Below, piece by piece: positions 34,104 to 47,386 of a stretch of 64,000 bases of DNA. Position numbers and translations under genes: made by a program. Source of the DNA: Syncephalis plumigaleata. Lineage: Eukaryota; Zoopagomycota; Zoopagomycetes; Zoopagales; Piptocephalidaceae. Position 1 is the first letter of the stretch. Every line of letters starts with the position of its first letter. The stretch is from positions 620,001-684,000 of the forward strand of contig JAIXMF010000014.1 in NCBI GenBank assembly GCA_025201365.1, in the 5' to 3' direction. A model generated the notes under the pieces. It was not told the DNA's origin. It did no database searches and worked only from the letters and a program-made list of their open reading frames with translations.

Positions 34104-34660
34104 CTAACAATGAGAAGTACGCGTAAGTTCATCGAGTAAAGTATCCGCGTCTACTTTACGATGATCAAGTTGAGTGGCAAGCTCATTACGCGCTTTCTGC
34201 GTTTGCTGTAGCAGATTATTATGGAGTGAGTGTAGTTGGTATGCCACTACTTGTGCGGATTCTGTTATGTTATGATCAGACACGGGTAGTGTTTCTTGTT
34301 TATCCTGATTGTTATTAGTATGAGTAGCAGTTGGTGTTTTGTTTTCCTCGTTAACAGACGATATATTGGCACTAGTATTCTATAATATATAATTGAGTGT
34401 CTATTATTATCATGCAAGATACCAAGTTAACTACACTACCTTATCCAAGCTTGTTAGAAGTGTGTTTAGTTTCTCCTCTAGTGATGATGTTGATTCTACC
34501 GTTGCATCTAATACAAGTTAATAGTTTGTCATAGCAGTATAGTGACATCAGTACACGTACCTGTAGTTGTTGTCGGTGTAGTTTGAGTTAAATCACCAAT
34601 AATCTGGTTAAAGTTCAATGTAGGTCGAGTAATTGGTTCTCGAGACGTAAAACGAAACAT
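34104..34660 (-). CDS. small coiled-coil protein, unrecognised
   Basis: Three exons; about 147 residues. The N-terminus reads MFRFTSREPITRPTLNFNQI. The middle is Ser/Thr/Asn-rich and low in complexity; the C-terminal third (AQVVAYQLHSLHNNLLQQTQ, KARNELATQLDHRKVD) is a heptad-like coiled coil. No membrane segment. Donors are GTACGT and GTAGTG and both acceptors are TAG. It lies 82 bp downstream of the YEATS2-like gene on the same strand. It could be a small subunit of a larger complex, but I do not recognise one. Confidence 0.55.
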
Positions 34661-34741
34661 GACTGTAAACGAGAATAGACAGATAGACGAATAGATAGAT
34701 AGATAAAAGAGAATCGTATTAGGATTGATCACTGTTGTGTT

Positions 34742-37700
34742 TTACATTTTATTATCGCTGTTAGTAATGACATTGCCATTGCTATTATTCTGATTAGGAT
34801 TGGAGGATTCGAGATGACGTTGCGTTAGAAAGTCGAATTGATCGGATGACTGGTAGAGTGCTTTGTAAACATGAAATGGCAGTAGCATTGCCTTCTTATC
34901 AGAGTTGCTTGCTTGTTCCGTAGATTCACCTAGTGTACGCTGTTGATTGGCTTCATGTAGTATATGCTTAAGAAATGCACGAACACCCTATTCAGTCATA
35001 ATAATTAGTACACATATGATACATCATTTCAAGTAACACTCGTCTACATACCAATAGTAGTACACCTCCTACCGATGCTTGTTGTCTTAATGCCAATCGT
35101 TGACTAGTGCCGTGTTGCTCTTCTTTCTGCTCTTTTGTAGTGTCTGCAAATGCACGCACTAATGCTAAACGACCGGCACGCTCTTCTTTACCATTCCCTC
35201 CGCTTATTTCTCGTCGATTGTATTGATGACGACCTTTACGCGATGGTACAAGTGCTGATGGTAGATACGTGGGCATATGCAACTCGCCAATGACTCGCCA
35301 TATCCAATCGATGGCCATGGGTGACGAGGTTACTTGTGGCATGGTGGCCATGACCGACCAAGTTGCTAGATGTTCTAATGGATCTGTAGCAGTTGTACTA
35401 TTGCCTAGTGTAGCATTATGTGCTGTCCATTCTGGATCTATCACTTCTACATCAATATCTATTTCTATAGTGCTAGCGTGTCAGTATTGAATGATGGTAG
35501 ATATAGACACAATGTGATATGCGTAATCTCACCTTCATCCGTGTCCATCTTGTCATTATTGTCATCATCACCATTTTCATCATCAGATGTTAATGTGATG
35601 CCAGATCCATTATCCATTTGAATATCATCATCGTCACTGGCATTGCCTGTGGCACGTAGTAATTCACGATGTAACTGTTCTAACAAGGGAGTTGCCAATG
35701 TAGCACTGTTCAGTGTACTGCGTGCTCCTCTGAATTCATTGGGTCGCATAGGACATTTTATACGCCATGGTGTATCCAAAAGTGCTCGATCAATATGAGG
35801 TAGACCACAGAATTTACATATTGTATAGTTTACCGATGCTGATACGATTGCTGCTTGTGATGATCCTGTCCTCAATGGTTGTGAACTAGTAATAGTAGAG
35901 ATGGATTTGTCACTATTATACTATCATTATTATTAGTAGTAGCAGCAGTAGTGTTAATATGATTGCTGATGTTGTCGACACCAATCTAGAATGTATCGTA
36001 TTGATGGTGTCTCTATTTCTTTTTATTCAAATAAGCTCGAATAGCTCGTGCTTGTTGCCACTGTATTCAATGTGCTATTAGTATTTATTTATTAATCAAT
36101 CAATCTCATATGTTGACTATTTACCTGAACTGATTTCTGTCGTCCATGTGTCCAATTAGTAAATTCATCAATACTAGATGCCAATCGATATGAAATACGA
36201 CGTGTACCATCTATTTTACGTAGAAATAACATGTTAACTAGATGTTTACTTGCAAGTATATTCACCATATTACTTTGACTATTCTGCTTTGTATCCTTAT
36301 TCCCCACTAATGGATATTGCTGATACGCTTGATGTAATAGTGAATCTAATTGATCATTTGATGATTTCTTGTCTAATATTCATACATATGTTAGTATAGG
36401 CATAGCGTAGATCAATAAATGTATTGTATATTACCTGAAGATATAGATTGATTGTCATTACTATTGATTGGCACTTGCGTATCACTACTATTCATATTCA
36501 TATCGGGCATCTCCTTCTTTACAGATACTGGTGTTTCCTCAATAGTCGATGTTTGTTTATCTGTATCCATTCTATCCAATACGTTTCTTCTTTCTCTACC
36601 GTTGTACTACTACGATCTAGATTAAATCGTGTATTTCTATCCAGTTCAATGTCAAATGTACGCTCTGCTCCTTGTGTTTGTTCTCCACTATGACTATCAT
36701 CCAACTAGATATACACATTAATATACATATATATATATATATAGAATCAAGCATTTGATATTGCTTACACGTAGCATATGGACAATATCCACTGGTTTGT
36801 TACGAGTATCAGAAAAGAATAGCTGTAATCGAACGGGAAACTCTCCCCAACCATAGCGTAAAAGTTGAAATGGCGGTTTTACCACATCTATAATATCGTG
36901 TGGTCGATAGGATGGGTGAATGTAGAAGCGAACCCGTTCAAGATAAGTGCTAATCTCATTGGGATCCTAATTGTAATCGATATTAGTACATTATAGTATG
37001 TTATTATCTCGTATGCTTTATTTCTTTTCCTTACTTGACTCGGACCGGTTATGTAGACCATCCAACGATGTGAAAAGTTCTCCTTACCGATGGTCGTTTC
37101 TCTAATATTTACAATGTCAATGATCAAATTGATTCTTTCCATGATACTGAGATATTACATACCAACTGGTATATATTGGGAAATATTGCCAACGGTTACT
37201 CGTCGTTTTACGTAGAATCGAGAACCAGATGAGGGAAGAGAAGTAATGCTATTAGATGATGATGGTGGTGGTGATGCTACTGGTACAGATGAATTCGGCT
37301 GATTCTCTTCACTCGATGTTATTGGATTTTTATTAGATGTGTGGCCATAGTTGATGTTGTACTGCTACTTGATCTAATGCAACACTCGTAATTGCAGTAG
37401 TTGCATTACCATTAGTCGATTCGTGACTCAAGTCAATATGTCCTCGAATACTTTAATCTTTGGCTATATTCATATATATATATATACATATTGTTAGAAC
37501 AAGTTAATCTAGCGATCAATGTCATCATCTAACCTTAAGTCGTTTTAACTGTTCTCGTGCTGCACCTCTCTCCACGATAGACTTGAGTCTATAGATGCAT
37601 TGTGTGTTATATATGACTATCATCAATCATACTACTCATTATCTATATAGGTTGCATACCTTTCTGGTAATGAATCACTTAGACGGAAACGAGCAGGATG

Positions 37701-38635
37701 ATCTGGTGGCACTTCCTCTTCATTCTAGTTTATATACTTGATTAGCAATTGATTGCATGTTTATGTTTGCCTTGCACTTACCACTGGAACACCGCACGAT
37801 TCAATGGCCTCATCATGAGATCCTAGATAGTTCTCGTGTTTTAACTGATTATGATTAATGAATCCCTGCATATTAGAAAGTCGCTACGCTGACAAGTGGG
37901 ACATGTTACGCTAGATGATTGTATGGATGACAATGAGCTAAAATGATAGTAATACAAGCAGTATATCATATGTACTTACACGACATACGTGCCATCACTT
38001 CTACGTGCGTATAATGCTTGTGAATGTTTTGGCACGCCATAGTTAAATTTTCGATATGATTGTGCTCGAACAGTACGTCTAGCACGATATGTTGTCGATG
38101 TATCGCTTGTTGATGTTGTGGCTATACTAGTCGCATTATTACTATTACTATTGTTACTGTTACTGTTATTATTACTAGTTATATTATTCGATGTCTTTTC
38201 AATTGTCGTTAAAGCAGCACGATGTTTACTCGCGCTAGATCTTGTATCTGGTGTATTACAAGTGTCTGAATCTAGTAAATAAATACGTATATATATAAAA
38301 TGATAGTACAGCTATTGATTAACCATACTAGTCTTGCCTATTGTTACTGTATATTACCATTATATAATATGATATCTCGTAGTGTCTTTAACAAGTCCTC
38401 CCCTTTATCTAACTCGCGTCGAATAAGCGATAATTCCCGTCGTTTTAATAGAATCTCAAGGTTGAATTCACGTTCAATCACTTGTTGAACCGTTTGCTGA
38501 ATAGTTGGCTCTATCGTAACCAATAACCAATAATATCTAGTAAGCTGACTATATACTACAGCAATATACAAAGGTTCTCTACTAATTACCGTTAAGCTTT
38601 CGCGCTAATGACGAGGAATTAGACGACGATGACAT
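34742..38635 (-). CDS. YEATS2-like acyl-lysine reader protein
   Basis: Large multi-exon gene. The N-terminal exon MSSSSNSSSLARKLN joins EPTIQQTVQQVIEREFNLEI and a helical pair (KRRELSLIRRELDKGEDLL) as in YEATS2. Then comes a zinc-finger-like segment CPTCQRSDFLNMQGFINHNQ with KHENYLGSHDEAIESCGVPV. The YEATS domain spans about 37,210-36,700: RVTVGNISQYIPVG, SHRWMVYITGP, VRFYIHPSYRPHDIIDVVKP, GWGEFPVRLQLFF, NKPVDIVHMLRLD. It includes the SH..W and GWGEFP residues that shape the acyl-lysine pocket. The C-terminus has CKFCGLPH and acidic Asp/Glu runs. YEATS2 is the histone-crotonyl/acetyl reader of the ATAC acetyltransferase complex. Nuclear. Divergent from WDR24 with 180 bp between starts. Exon boundaries in the Ser/Asn-rich middle are approximate. 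Confidence 0.8.
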
Positions 38636-38814
38636 TATACTCTTCTATCTACAGAAAATAAAGAAGAAAAAAGGGAGACTGTATCACGTGATGTTAATAA
38701 AATGAACAGGGGAAATCGTTTTACTTATAAGAATTCTATATAGCCTTCTTTCACTACCACATTAATACTAGTCATACTGTCTTATATGATTCGCGAAACA
38801 GGAATCATTTCAGT

Positions 38815-41800
38815 ATGTCTATGTATCGCGATAGTAATAACGCAAACTCTATGAATCTAATACCGCCTGCCCTACCGTCCTCACTGTCAGGAGTTCATGG
38901 TATTCACCATGCTACGTCAACTGCCTCGGCACTATTGGAACAGCCGATATCGCAACCGGTGGTCAAGTTGAAGTTGAACGGTGCTATCAACGCGCTTGAT
39001 TCTTCTCCTGACGGATTACATGCCGTTGTTGCCGGTCGTGAAGGTAACAAGCTTGTTGCTCAATGAATTCTACAGCTAATCGTTCTATCTAGTCTTAAAA
39101 GTGCTTAATATATCCGAGACAGAAGCTACGGAAGCTCTGAATATTCGAGTGGGCAGTAGGCTTAACTTGAACTTTAGTAGTAATGACGTTCAATGGTGTA
39201 TGTGTATCCATTCATTATCTCTATATACATCTAATGATTGCTGCTGTTTTCTTGCTAGTAACGCAACAAAAGATTGCTACAGCTGCCACGAATGGAGCTA
39301 TTGTTATTTGGGATTTAACTCGATCACGACAAAAGTTACAAGGTATTACATAATGATAGCATTCATATTTATTGTTAGTATGATGATTAACGGCTCTATC
39401 TACTCATATGTATCATGGGTAGAGCGTGTAATATCCGAGCATGCTCGAGCAGTTAATCGACTATGCAGTGGTCCTCCAGGTAGCAGTTTACTGCTTAGTG
39501 CATCGCAGGATGGTACTATGCGTTTATGGGTGAGTGTTAGTATGTTCATCTAGTTTAACACTGACCATGATTAGGATTTACGGGAGGCTAAACCGGCTAA
39601 ACTCGTATTGGATGGTAAATCGGAAAGTGTACGCGATGTACGCTTCAACCCAATCAATATTAATGAGTTAGCGGCTGCTTTTGAAACGGGCACTGTACAA
39701 GTAGGTATCGACATGTGTAGGGATTACATTAGTTGATGGAATAGCTAACAAATGTATTTAGAAATGGGATCTACGTAAAGCGAATATATATGAACGCAAG
39801 CTTAATGCCATTACGGATTGGCACTTGCCGTTGACTGGCATCTTGATGGTCGTACATTGGCCACAGGTGGACGAGATAAATTCATAAAGGTAGTAACATG
39901 TGTGTGTATGTAGTCACAGTGGTGTAGATTTACGAACAATGTATTCAATGGATACTAGATATGGGATATGAAATCAGATACACGTAAGCCCTTAAATACC
40001 ATACAAACCATGGCAAGTGTGGCGCGTGTTCAATGGCGACCTGGTCGAGAGCATGAAGTAGCGTCATGTGCACTTTTATCCGATTATCGTATTCACGTCT
40101 GGGATACACGTCGACCTTACTTGGCCAAGTATTTCATTGAGGAACACGACAATGTAACAACAGGTTAGATAAGATCATTAAGAAAAGGATAGCCAAGTAT
40201 TTATTATTTATTGCTTCTATCATTATCACTGTGGTTGCAGGATTCAAATGGCAAGATTCTGATGTTATATGGTCATGCTCGAAAGACAAGCATTTCATGC
40301 GACATCATATATCGGCATTCCATCGACCATTAGATTTGGTTACGGTAACCGCGCATAGTTGGAATGCATATAATGACATTGCATTTGCAGCAGAGGATAA
40401 GTCAATTGAGAATGCAGTGTATGTTTCATTTCCTTTCCTTATAATCTAGGTTAACATTATGACTAATTGCGTAACTAATTACAAATAGGTATCAACCACC
40501 GACCACATTCATGTTGTCAGCATTAAGACGTGCCGGACGACAAGCACGCGGATCAATGAGTGGTGGCAGTTCAGGCTACAATAATAGTCATCGGAATAGT
40601 AATCATAATGCCCTAGGAAATAGTCAACTGAGTAATGCATCATCGACAGTATTACCAGCAGCTAGTATGGCAGCAACAGCAGGAGCAACAGCAGCAGCAA
40701 CAACAGCAACGGCCGCAGCAGCAGCAGCAGCAGCAGCGACATCATCCTCATCAACCCATAGAACAGCGAGTGCGGGCAAGGATACAGTGCTCACTAATAG
40801 TGTACGTAGTATAAATATATAGAATGTGTATATTTCTATAGCGAGTAACTTATGAGGAATGCTGTCATCTAGTACAAGTCACATCAACCAGCAGGCATTG
40901 CTAATATGCCACCGTTCGATTATCGTGCTTTCTGCATTATGGCACGTCAGTATAGCATAGCGGGTGGCGAGGATGTATGGGCCTCCTGTGCACGAAATGC
41001 TCGAGTGGCCACACAAGCTGGACACGGACGCACAGCACAAACATGGCGTGTATTGCAACTACTGTTTTCCGTGCCACCGCAACCCTCAACAGATAAAGAG
41101 GCCACCGGTGGCAATTATAGACCGGCGGTGGCTCCACCTTTACTAAGTAGATTGATACCATCGCAGAAACATCTAGAGCGACATACTGCCACATAACAAA
41201 TACAGAGACACCGGATAGTAATGGTAATACAGCAACACCCTATCCATCCTCATTAGGGCTATCCGCACAACCATCAACGCAATTCAAGGCAGATGCAATA
41301 CCATGGAAGGAGTTATGGAATCCTCAAGATATGCTATTGCAAATACTGAACTACTATGGAGAACAGGTAAATAGCATAGAATAGATGGAGTATGAATGAT
41401 TAGTACGAATGAGTGCTCATGATATCAAATAGGGTGATGTACAAATGTGTACCACGATATTACTCGTGCTGGATGAACAAATCACCATTTGGCCAGCTAT
41501 AGCTAAACACTGGTTTACCGCTTATATCGGTGAGTAAAGGGATATATATATACTAAATGCTACTAATACACTATTGCTATTCATCTAGAACTACTACATC
41601 GATTTAAATTATGGTCGACAGCATCGGCTGTTATGAATCATTGTCGACTAGATGAAATATCAAGTATTAATCAGGTACGTATAAGGAACAAGTCAATGAG
41701 TAATGTATTCAGCTATTTATTATGCATTATTCATTAGGAGGCCACTGTCATTCATACGACGTGTAATAATTGCTTCCGTCCTTTAAACAATCCTCATGGT

Positions 41801-42324
41801 GCCAATTGGGCTTGTGATCGATGTCGTCGTCCAGTGAATCCATGTTCATTATGGTAAGTCATTGAATAGTGATCACATCAATGTTATTAGTAACCCTATA
41901 AATCTGTTTATGATAGTCATCAAACAGTAAAGGGTTTGTATGCATGGTGTCAGGGTTGTGGACATGGTGGCCATTTAAAACACATGTATGCATGGTTCCA
42001 GGAGAATTTCGAATGTCCAACTGGTTGTGGACATGTGTGCACTATTGAAATGGTAAGCGTATATCTTAGTTGATTCTATTATTTACTACTAATAGCAATA
42101 CATCTATTACTGTATAGCAAACTGTATTGAAAACATCATCTACAGATAAGCTTGTGCCTACTAATGAGCCATCATTGTCATCGACTGCATTGACCGGTGT
42201 AGCTACTGCACCAACACCACTAGGCAATACAGGAATGCACTCTTCACTTGTCAGTGCTGCCGGTGCCTATGAATCGATGGTGAAGCGAAGAACGTCATTA
42301 TTGGCAAAAAGTACTTATGAATAA
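38815..42324 (+). CDS. WDR24: WDR24/SEA2, GATOR2 (SEACAT) subunit
   Basis: Part of GATOR2, which relays amino-acid sufficiency to TORC1 at the vacuole. A WD40 propeller (about 38,980-40,430) has family matches in order: INALDSSPDGLHAVVAGRE, LNIRVGSRLNLNFSSNDVQW, IATAATNGAIVIWDL, LLSASQDGTMRLW, SESVRDVRFNP, TLATGGRDKFIKIWDM, TMASVARVQWRPGREHEVAS, IHVWDTRRPYLAKYFIEEHD. A His/Ala/Ser-rich insert and long helical stretch follow, then a C-terminal RING-like zinc domain (CNNCFRPLNNPHG, CDRCRRPVNPCSLC, CQGCGHGGHLKHMYAWF, CPTGCGHVC). About 13 exons. The frame slips once inside the propeller (near 39,813, ...NAIT then GLALAVDWHLDG) and once near 41,195, each as one missing base. A start at 38,815 fits the divergent promoter. 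Confidence 0.9.
40670..40760 (+). repeat. GCA/ACA trinucleotide repeat encoding polyalanine/threonine in WDR24
   Basis: Imperfect GCAGCA run giving Ala/Thr tracts between the propeller and the C-terminal domain. Confidence 0.8.
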
Positions 42325-42373
42325 TATATGAAATGTTGCATAGGTTGTACATATAAATATCACATCTCTTTTT

Positions 42374-45300
42374 TTATTTCATATTGCTCGATGATTGTAA
42401 TAAACTAATACTATGCTCCAATTCTTGTATCTGTACCTTGAGTAGCATCGACTGTTGTCTAGTGTATACACACATATTAATACATATAATTGCATAGAAT
42501 TGTTTCATTACTTACCTATCTGTTTCTTGAATGGTGGCAGGTACTCGTTGTTTATATTCAGGTTTGTCCATCCTAGACTGAACACGCATCAATTCTCGGT
42601 GTAATTTATCACGCTTCTGAATAAATCGTGCAACAACACGAGAACGATCAGGAATCGACTCGACTGGTAAGTACACCTTGAGATCTGGTCGAATGGCCAT
42701 CACTACCGAGTGACTATTCAATTGTGTCTGTAATGTGTCATTACTAGACAATATCTAATAAATGATGATACACGATTATTATCATATGTAGACAGTATCT
42801 CATTGCATTGATATGCTTATTACCTCGTTGGAAACCAGCTCTAATGATTGAGCATGAATAATATTCTTGATTGTTTGATAGTTTCTCTGTAATGGATAAT
42901 TATTCTCGATATGCGGCATCCATACAATAAATGATAATGGTTGTGATATCGATATAAGATGTGATTGTCGCAATGAACGTGATGCGTGAACAACACTACA
43001 AATCAACTATAGCAACAGTTTGAGATGAGATGAGTGTAATATAGCAATAATGCGTGTGTGTAACTTGCCTCCATGTCTTGTTCAGCAGTGTTACTCAAGA
43101 ATAGATTCAATCTCTCATTAGGTAAAGGATAATCGGCAATCATGATAGAAGTGTTGGATGCTGGTGCAACTCGCCATTGTAGTTGTTGCCATAATCTCTA
43201 ATAAAGTATATAGTTATGAGTATTGCTAATAATAAGTAGGGGTAATGTATATGTACCTCAGTGACAAATGGCATCATGGGATGGAGTAGACGAAGTGTAG
43301 TTTCAAGTACATATACCAATGTACGTAATTCTGACCATTGTACCTAATGTAGCAATTAGTTAGTGATCATGCTAATAATAATAATAATAATAATGATTCT
43401 ATTGCAATTACCTGTGTGTCTTCATGGTAGAGTGCCGGTTTAATAAACTCAACAAAGGTATCGCATATATCAGACAGGATAAAGCGTCTAATCGCATTGG
43501 TGGCATCATCCAAGTGTAGTTGATGCAACGCAGTATCAATTGTCATTGTAGTGCGTGCCAATCTTGATAGCAGATATCGACTTAGTAATGAGAGTTGATT
43601 AACATCTACATCGACATCTACTCGATATTTAGTTACATCGATGATAGTCGATGACTCATTTAATAGTACATCCAAGCGAGATAATGTTAGCTTAGTAAGA
43701 TTCCATAGCTTATTAGCAAAATGATTAGCCGATACAACATTGTTCATATCCATATTGATTTGTCGTGTCTTACAACATGATCATCTATGGGTTAGTGCAA
43801 TTCTATATAGATACATAATCATGACAATTTACCTGTTGTGTGGCCAGTAGTAATGCCATACGAAGTGCATCAGATCCACAGGCTGGCATTCCTTGTGGAA
43901 ATTGTTGCTTCATCATCTGAATACTTCTACATATACACATACAATGAGATGAACAGCATGTTAATACTACACTATATCTTCAGATAGTATGTACCTTTTC
44001 TTCTCTTTTTCTGAAGATTACTCTCTTCAATACCAGTTTGCAACTGGAGTTGTGATCGTCCCTCGATGACATGCAATGGATCAATGACATTGCCTAGGGA
44101 TTTGGACATTTTACGTCCTTGTGTGTCGCGTACCTACATGAATATCAATGATTAGTGATGATATAGATATATTTACTATGTGTATGATGTACATACCATT
44201 GGATGTAGTGCAATAGTATGGAATGGAAACACACCCGATAGATGACTACAAAGCATGGCCATACGGGCAACCCAAAAGAAAATGATATCACCGCCTGTTT
44301 CCATCAAGTTTAATGGATATTTACTCTAGTATGACATTAGCTAGACTAATAGACAATCATGTCACTATCAAGCTTACCGGTATTGCATTGGTATCCCTTG
44401 TCCAACCCAAAGCAGATAAGGGCAGTAATCCAGATGAGAACCAAGTGTCTAGTACATCATGATCCTAATTAATGTGTTAGCAATAATAGTAATGTTGTTA
44501 TTGTTAGAGATACTAACCTGCTCTAGTCTAAATGTTATAGTGGATGTGTCATACCCCATATGTGTCAATTTCTTCTTTGCTTCCATATAAGCATCAGATT
44601 CAGTCATGGCCACAACCCAAATGTCATCAACTAATAAATAATTGACATGGATCAATGAATGTTATTGCTTGTATATTGTATGCATACCATACTTACTTTG
44701 ATGTTGATGAGTTGATGATGGCAATCCTTTGATAATCACTTTATAGGCGGGTATACGATGCCCCACCATAGTTGACGAGATATACACCAATCATGAATGT
44801 TGTCTATTACGTATATATATATATATCATTAGTATTGCCATATCAATTTATAGATTACTATTCACCTAGCCATCGACGCCATTCTGCTTTGTAATGATGC
44901 GGTATTATCTGATATGGCTGAGTATGCTCGGTTGTGTCATTCTCAAGTTGATCTAATACTTTTTGTGCCATAGTACTACACTTGACATACCTAATAATGA
45001 TGGGGAATGAATTGAAATGCATTCTAATACTGCTACTGCTACTCACCATTGTGGACGTAGCATAGGTTCAATAATATCACCTGTACGGGAACAACGACCA
45101 ATACGTGTTACGTGTTGTGTATCCGCTCCTCTATAATAGCCAGTCTTCTTATATTGCTCCAAAAGTAAGGAACGAACATCAAAGCGATTCATACCCTTGA
45201 TGAATGTAACAGCAATATTAATTGTAAACATTCATCATTCTACTACTAAGGTAACTTACTATCAATTCCGGTAGAGGACAGTGCTCATTAATTGTACCAT

Positions 45301-46877
45301 CCATGTTGAATACACCAATGACGGGTAGTTGATGTCGACGTGCACAAGCATAATCATTTGGATCGTGTGCTGGTGTGATCTAATATGACAATGTGTAATA
45401 TTGAGTTACTAATACGTAATACGTACAAATATGACTATACCTTAACTACACCAGTACCAAATTCTGGATCTACTAATTGTTCATCCGCAATGATTGGCAT
45501 TAATTGTTGTGTAATCGGATGTCTGACATGATGTCCAATGTAATCCTAGTTATTATATACGTATATATGGCTTAATAATCATTCAGTCATTAGTTATTAG
45601 CATGTGATTTACCTTATAGCGAATGTCATCAGGATGAACGGCAAGTGCACAATCAGCGAGTATTGTTTCCAACCGAGTTGTACCCACGATCAACTCACGC
45701 ATATCATTGCTATTCGAGTTTGTTTCTACTGGATAGGCTATTTGATGTAGTACACCAAATTCAACCCTGTATTAATTATGTATATGTATACCTTAGTTAT
45801 TGAATAATTGTTAATAATAATGCATTATAGAACATACGGTTTAGATTGATTGGGTACCGATACTAATGTACGACCGTTGATATCTTCATAGTCGATCTAT
45901 AGTGTATTAGTTAATGAGGGTGATCTACTAATATTTGTGTATGCTCGCTACATTACCTCAATATCTGAGATTACTGTACGAAGAGCACAGCACCAATTGA
46001 CAAGACGAGTATCACGATAAATGAGTCCATCATTGTAGAGTCGACAGAATGCCATGTTAACTGCCAAAGAACGTGTATCATCCATGGTGAAGTAGGTGTG
46101 CGTCCAATCTAGGGAAGCACCTACTCGTCTCTTTGAAATCAATATATTGGGATTAGTATTGTATGTTATATATATGTATATGTATATGTAGTATGTAGTA
46201 TGTATTATAGCTCGTACCAATTGTTGAAAGATACGATCACCGCATTGATTCTTCCATTGCCATACATGTGATAGGAATTCATCTCGTGTCATATCCATAC
46301 GTCGTTTCTAAGTAAGCATGTCAAGTAATATTACTCAACAATTAGTATAATCATAATAGATAGTAATAATACAAATATGCGTACTTTATGTTCTTTCCAC
46401 AGCTGTTTCTCAACAATAGTTTGAGTGGCAATGCTTGCATGATCTGTACCGGGAATCCATTGAACAGATTTGCCTTGCATTCGATGCCATCGTACTATAG
46501 CATCCTATATCGAGTATGAATAAGTAGTTCTATTAGAATATACGGATTAATCAATCAAATCTAACCTGAATGTAGGCAGTAAGTGCATGGCCGATATGTA
46601 GTGATCCTGTCACGTTAGGTGGTGGCAGTAACATGGTGAATGTGTCATTTTCTTTAGATGACTCGTGAGATGTAAATAGGCCTATCGAACAGTTAGTAGC
46701 TATTATATTATGATTGTGCCATTAGTAGTTACCCTGTTGCTCCCACCAATCGTATAGATCACGCTCTACCCATTGCTTATTATCCTGTAAGGCTGATGTT
46801 TAACTAGACTGTGTTCAAGTAGAACTTACTGGATCATAGGTTGCCGCTAATGGCTCACGAAATATACGAACATCCAT
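42374..46877 (-). CDS. VAS1: valyl-tRNA synthetase
   Basis: Class I synthetase charging tRNA-Val. Roughly 18 short exons. [20 protein letters not shown] carries the HIGH motif (about 46,610); the CP1 editing domain follows ([59 protein letters not shown]); then [39 protein letters not shown], and [20 protein letters not shown] with KMSKS (about 44,105). The anticodon-binding domain ([29 protein letters not shown]) and a C-terminal coiled coil ([20 protein letters not shown]) end the protein. Start chosen at 46,877 ([16 protein letters not shown]). Upstream the frame stays open with Arg/Ser/Thr-rich, presequence-like residues but has no ATG, so a mitochondrial form may start in an unseen exon. 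I did not check every exon junction to the base. Confidence 0.88.
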
Positions 46878-47386
46878 TGCACTTCTAGTTCTTGTATTAC
46901 TGATTGAATACACATGTTGACTTGTTGTAAATAGTCTTGTAGACTGACGTGAACGGGACCAACATGCTAATTGTACCCGTTGGATGCCTATGCATGATAA
47001 TCGATGATAATGACATCGTAAACTAGTCTATATACATTATTGTTGTTAGTGCTTCATATCTAATTGATTTCTACTAGATATTGCTACTCTTTCCGCGTAC
47101 ATTGCTATTATATAAAGTAATTAAGCGATTCATAATGTGAGGTGTAATTATCTGGAAAAACAAATAAATAAATAAATGGAGCGTTAATGATGATGATGAC
47201 ACGAATGAATTCTGTAGATGCCATTTGATTTAGTTTTCCAATTCAAAAAATGGTAAATAAAAAATAATACTTGACTCTTCTTCTCTCGCACCAAGTCTAT
47301 AAGCAGAACATTTGTGTGTTCAACTATCATAAATATATACGAATAGAGGAAGAAGAGTTTCTGTGCTATTAGTTACTGGTTTACTA
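46878..47386. promoter_or_regulatory. divergent region between ValRS and the RNPS1-like gene
   Basis: About 510 bp. The part next to ValRS (46,880-46,985) is open on the minus strand with the composition of a mitochondrial presequence (Arg, Ser and Thr with few acids). No clear TATA. The plus-strand leader of the SR gene ends at 47,388. Confidence 0.4.
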
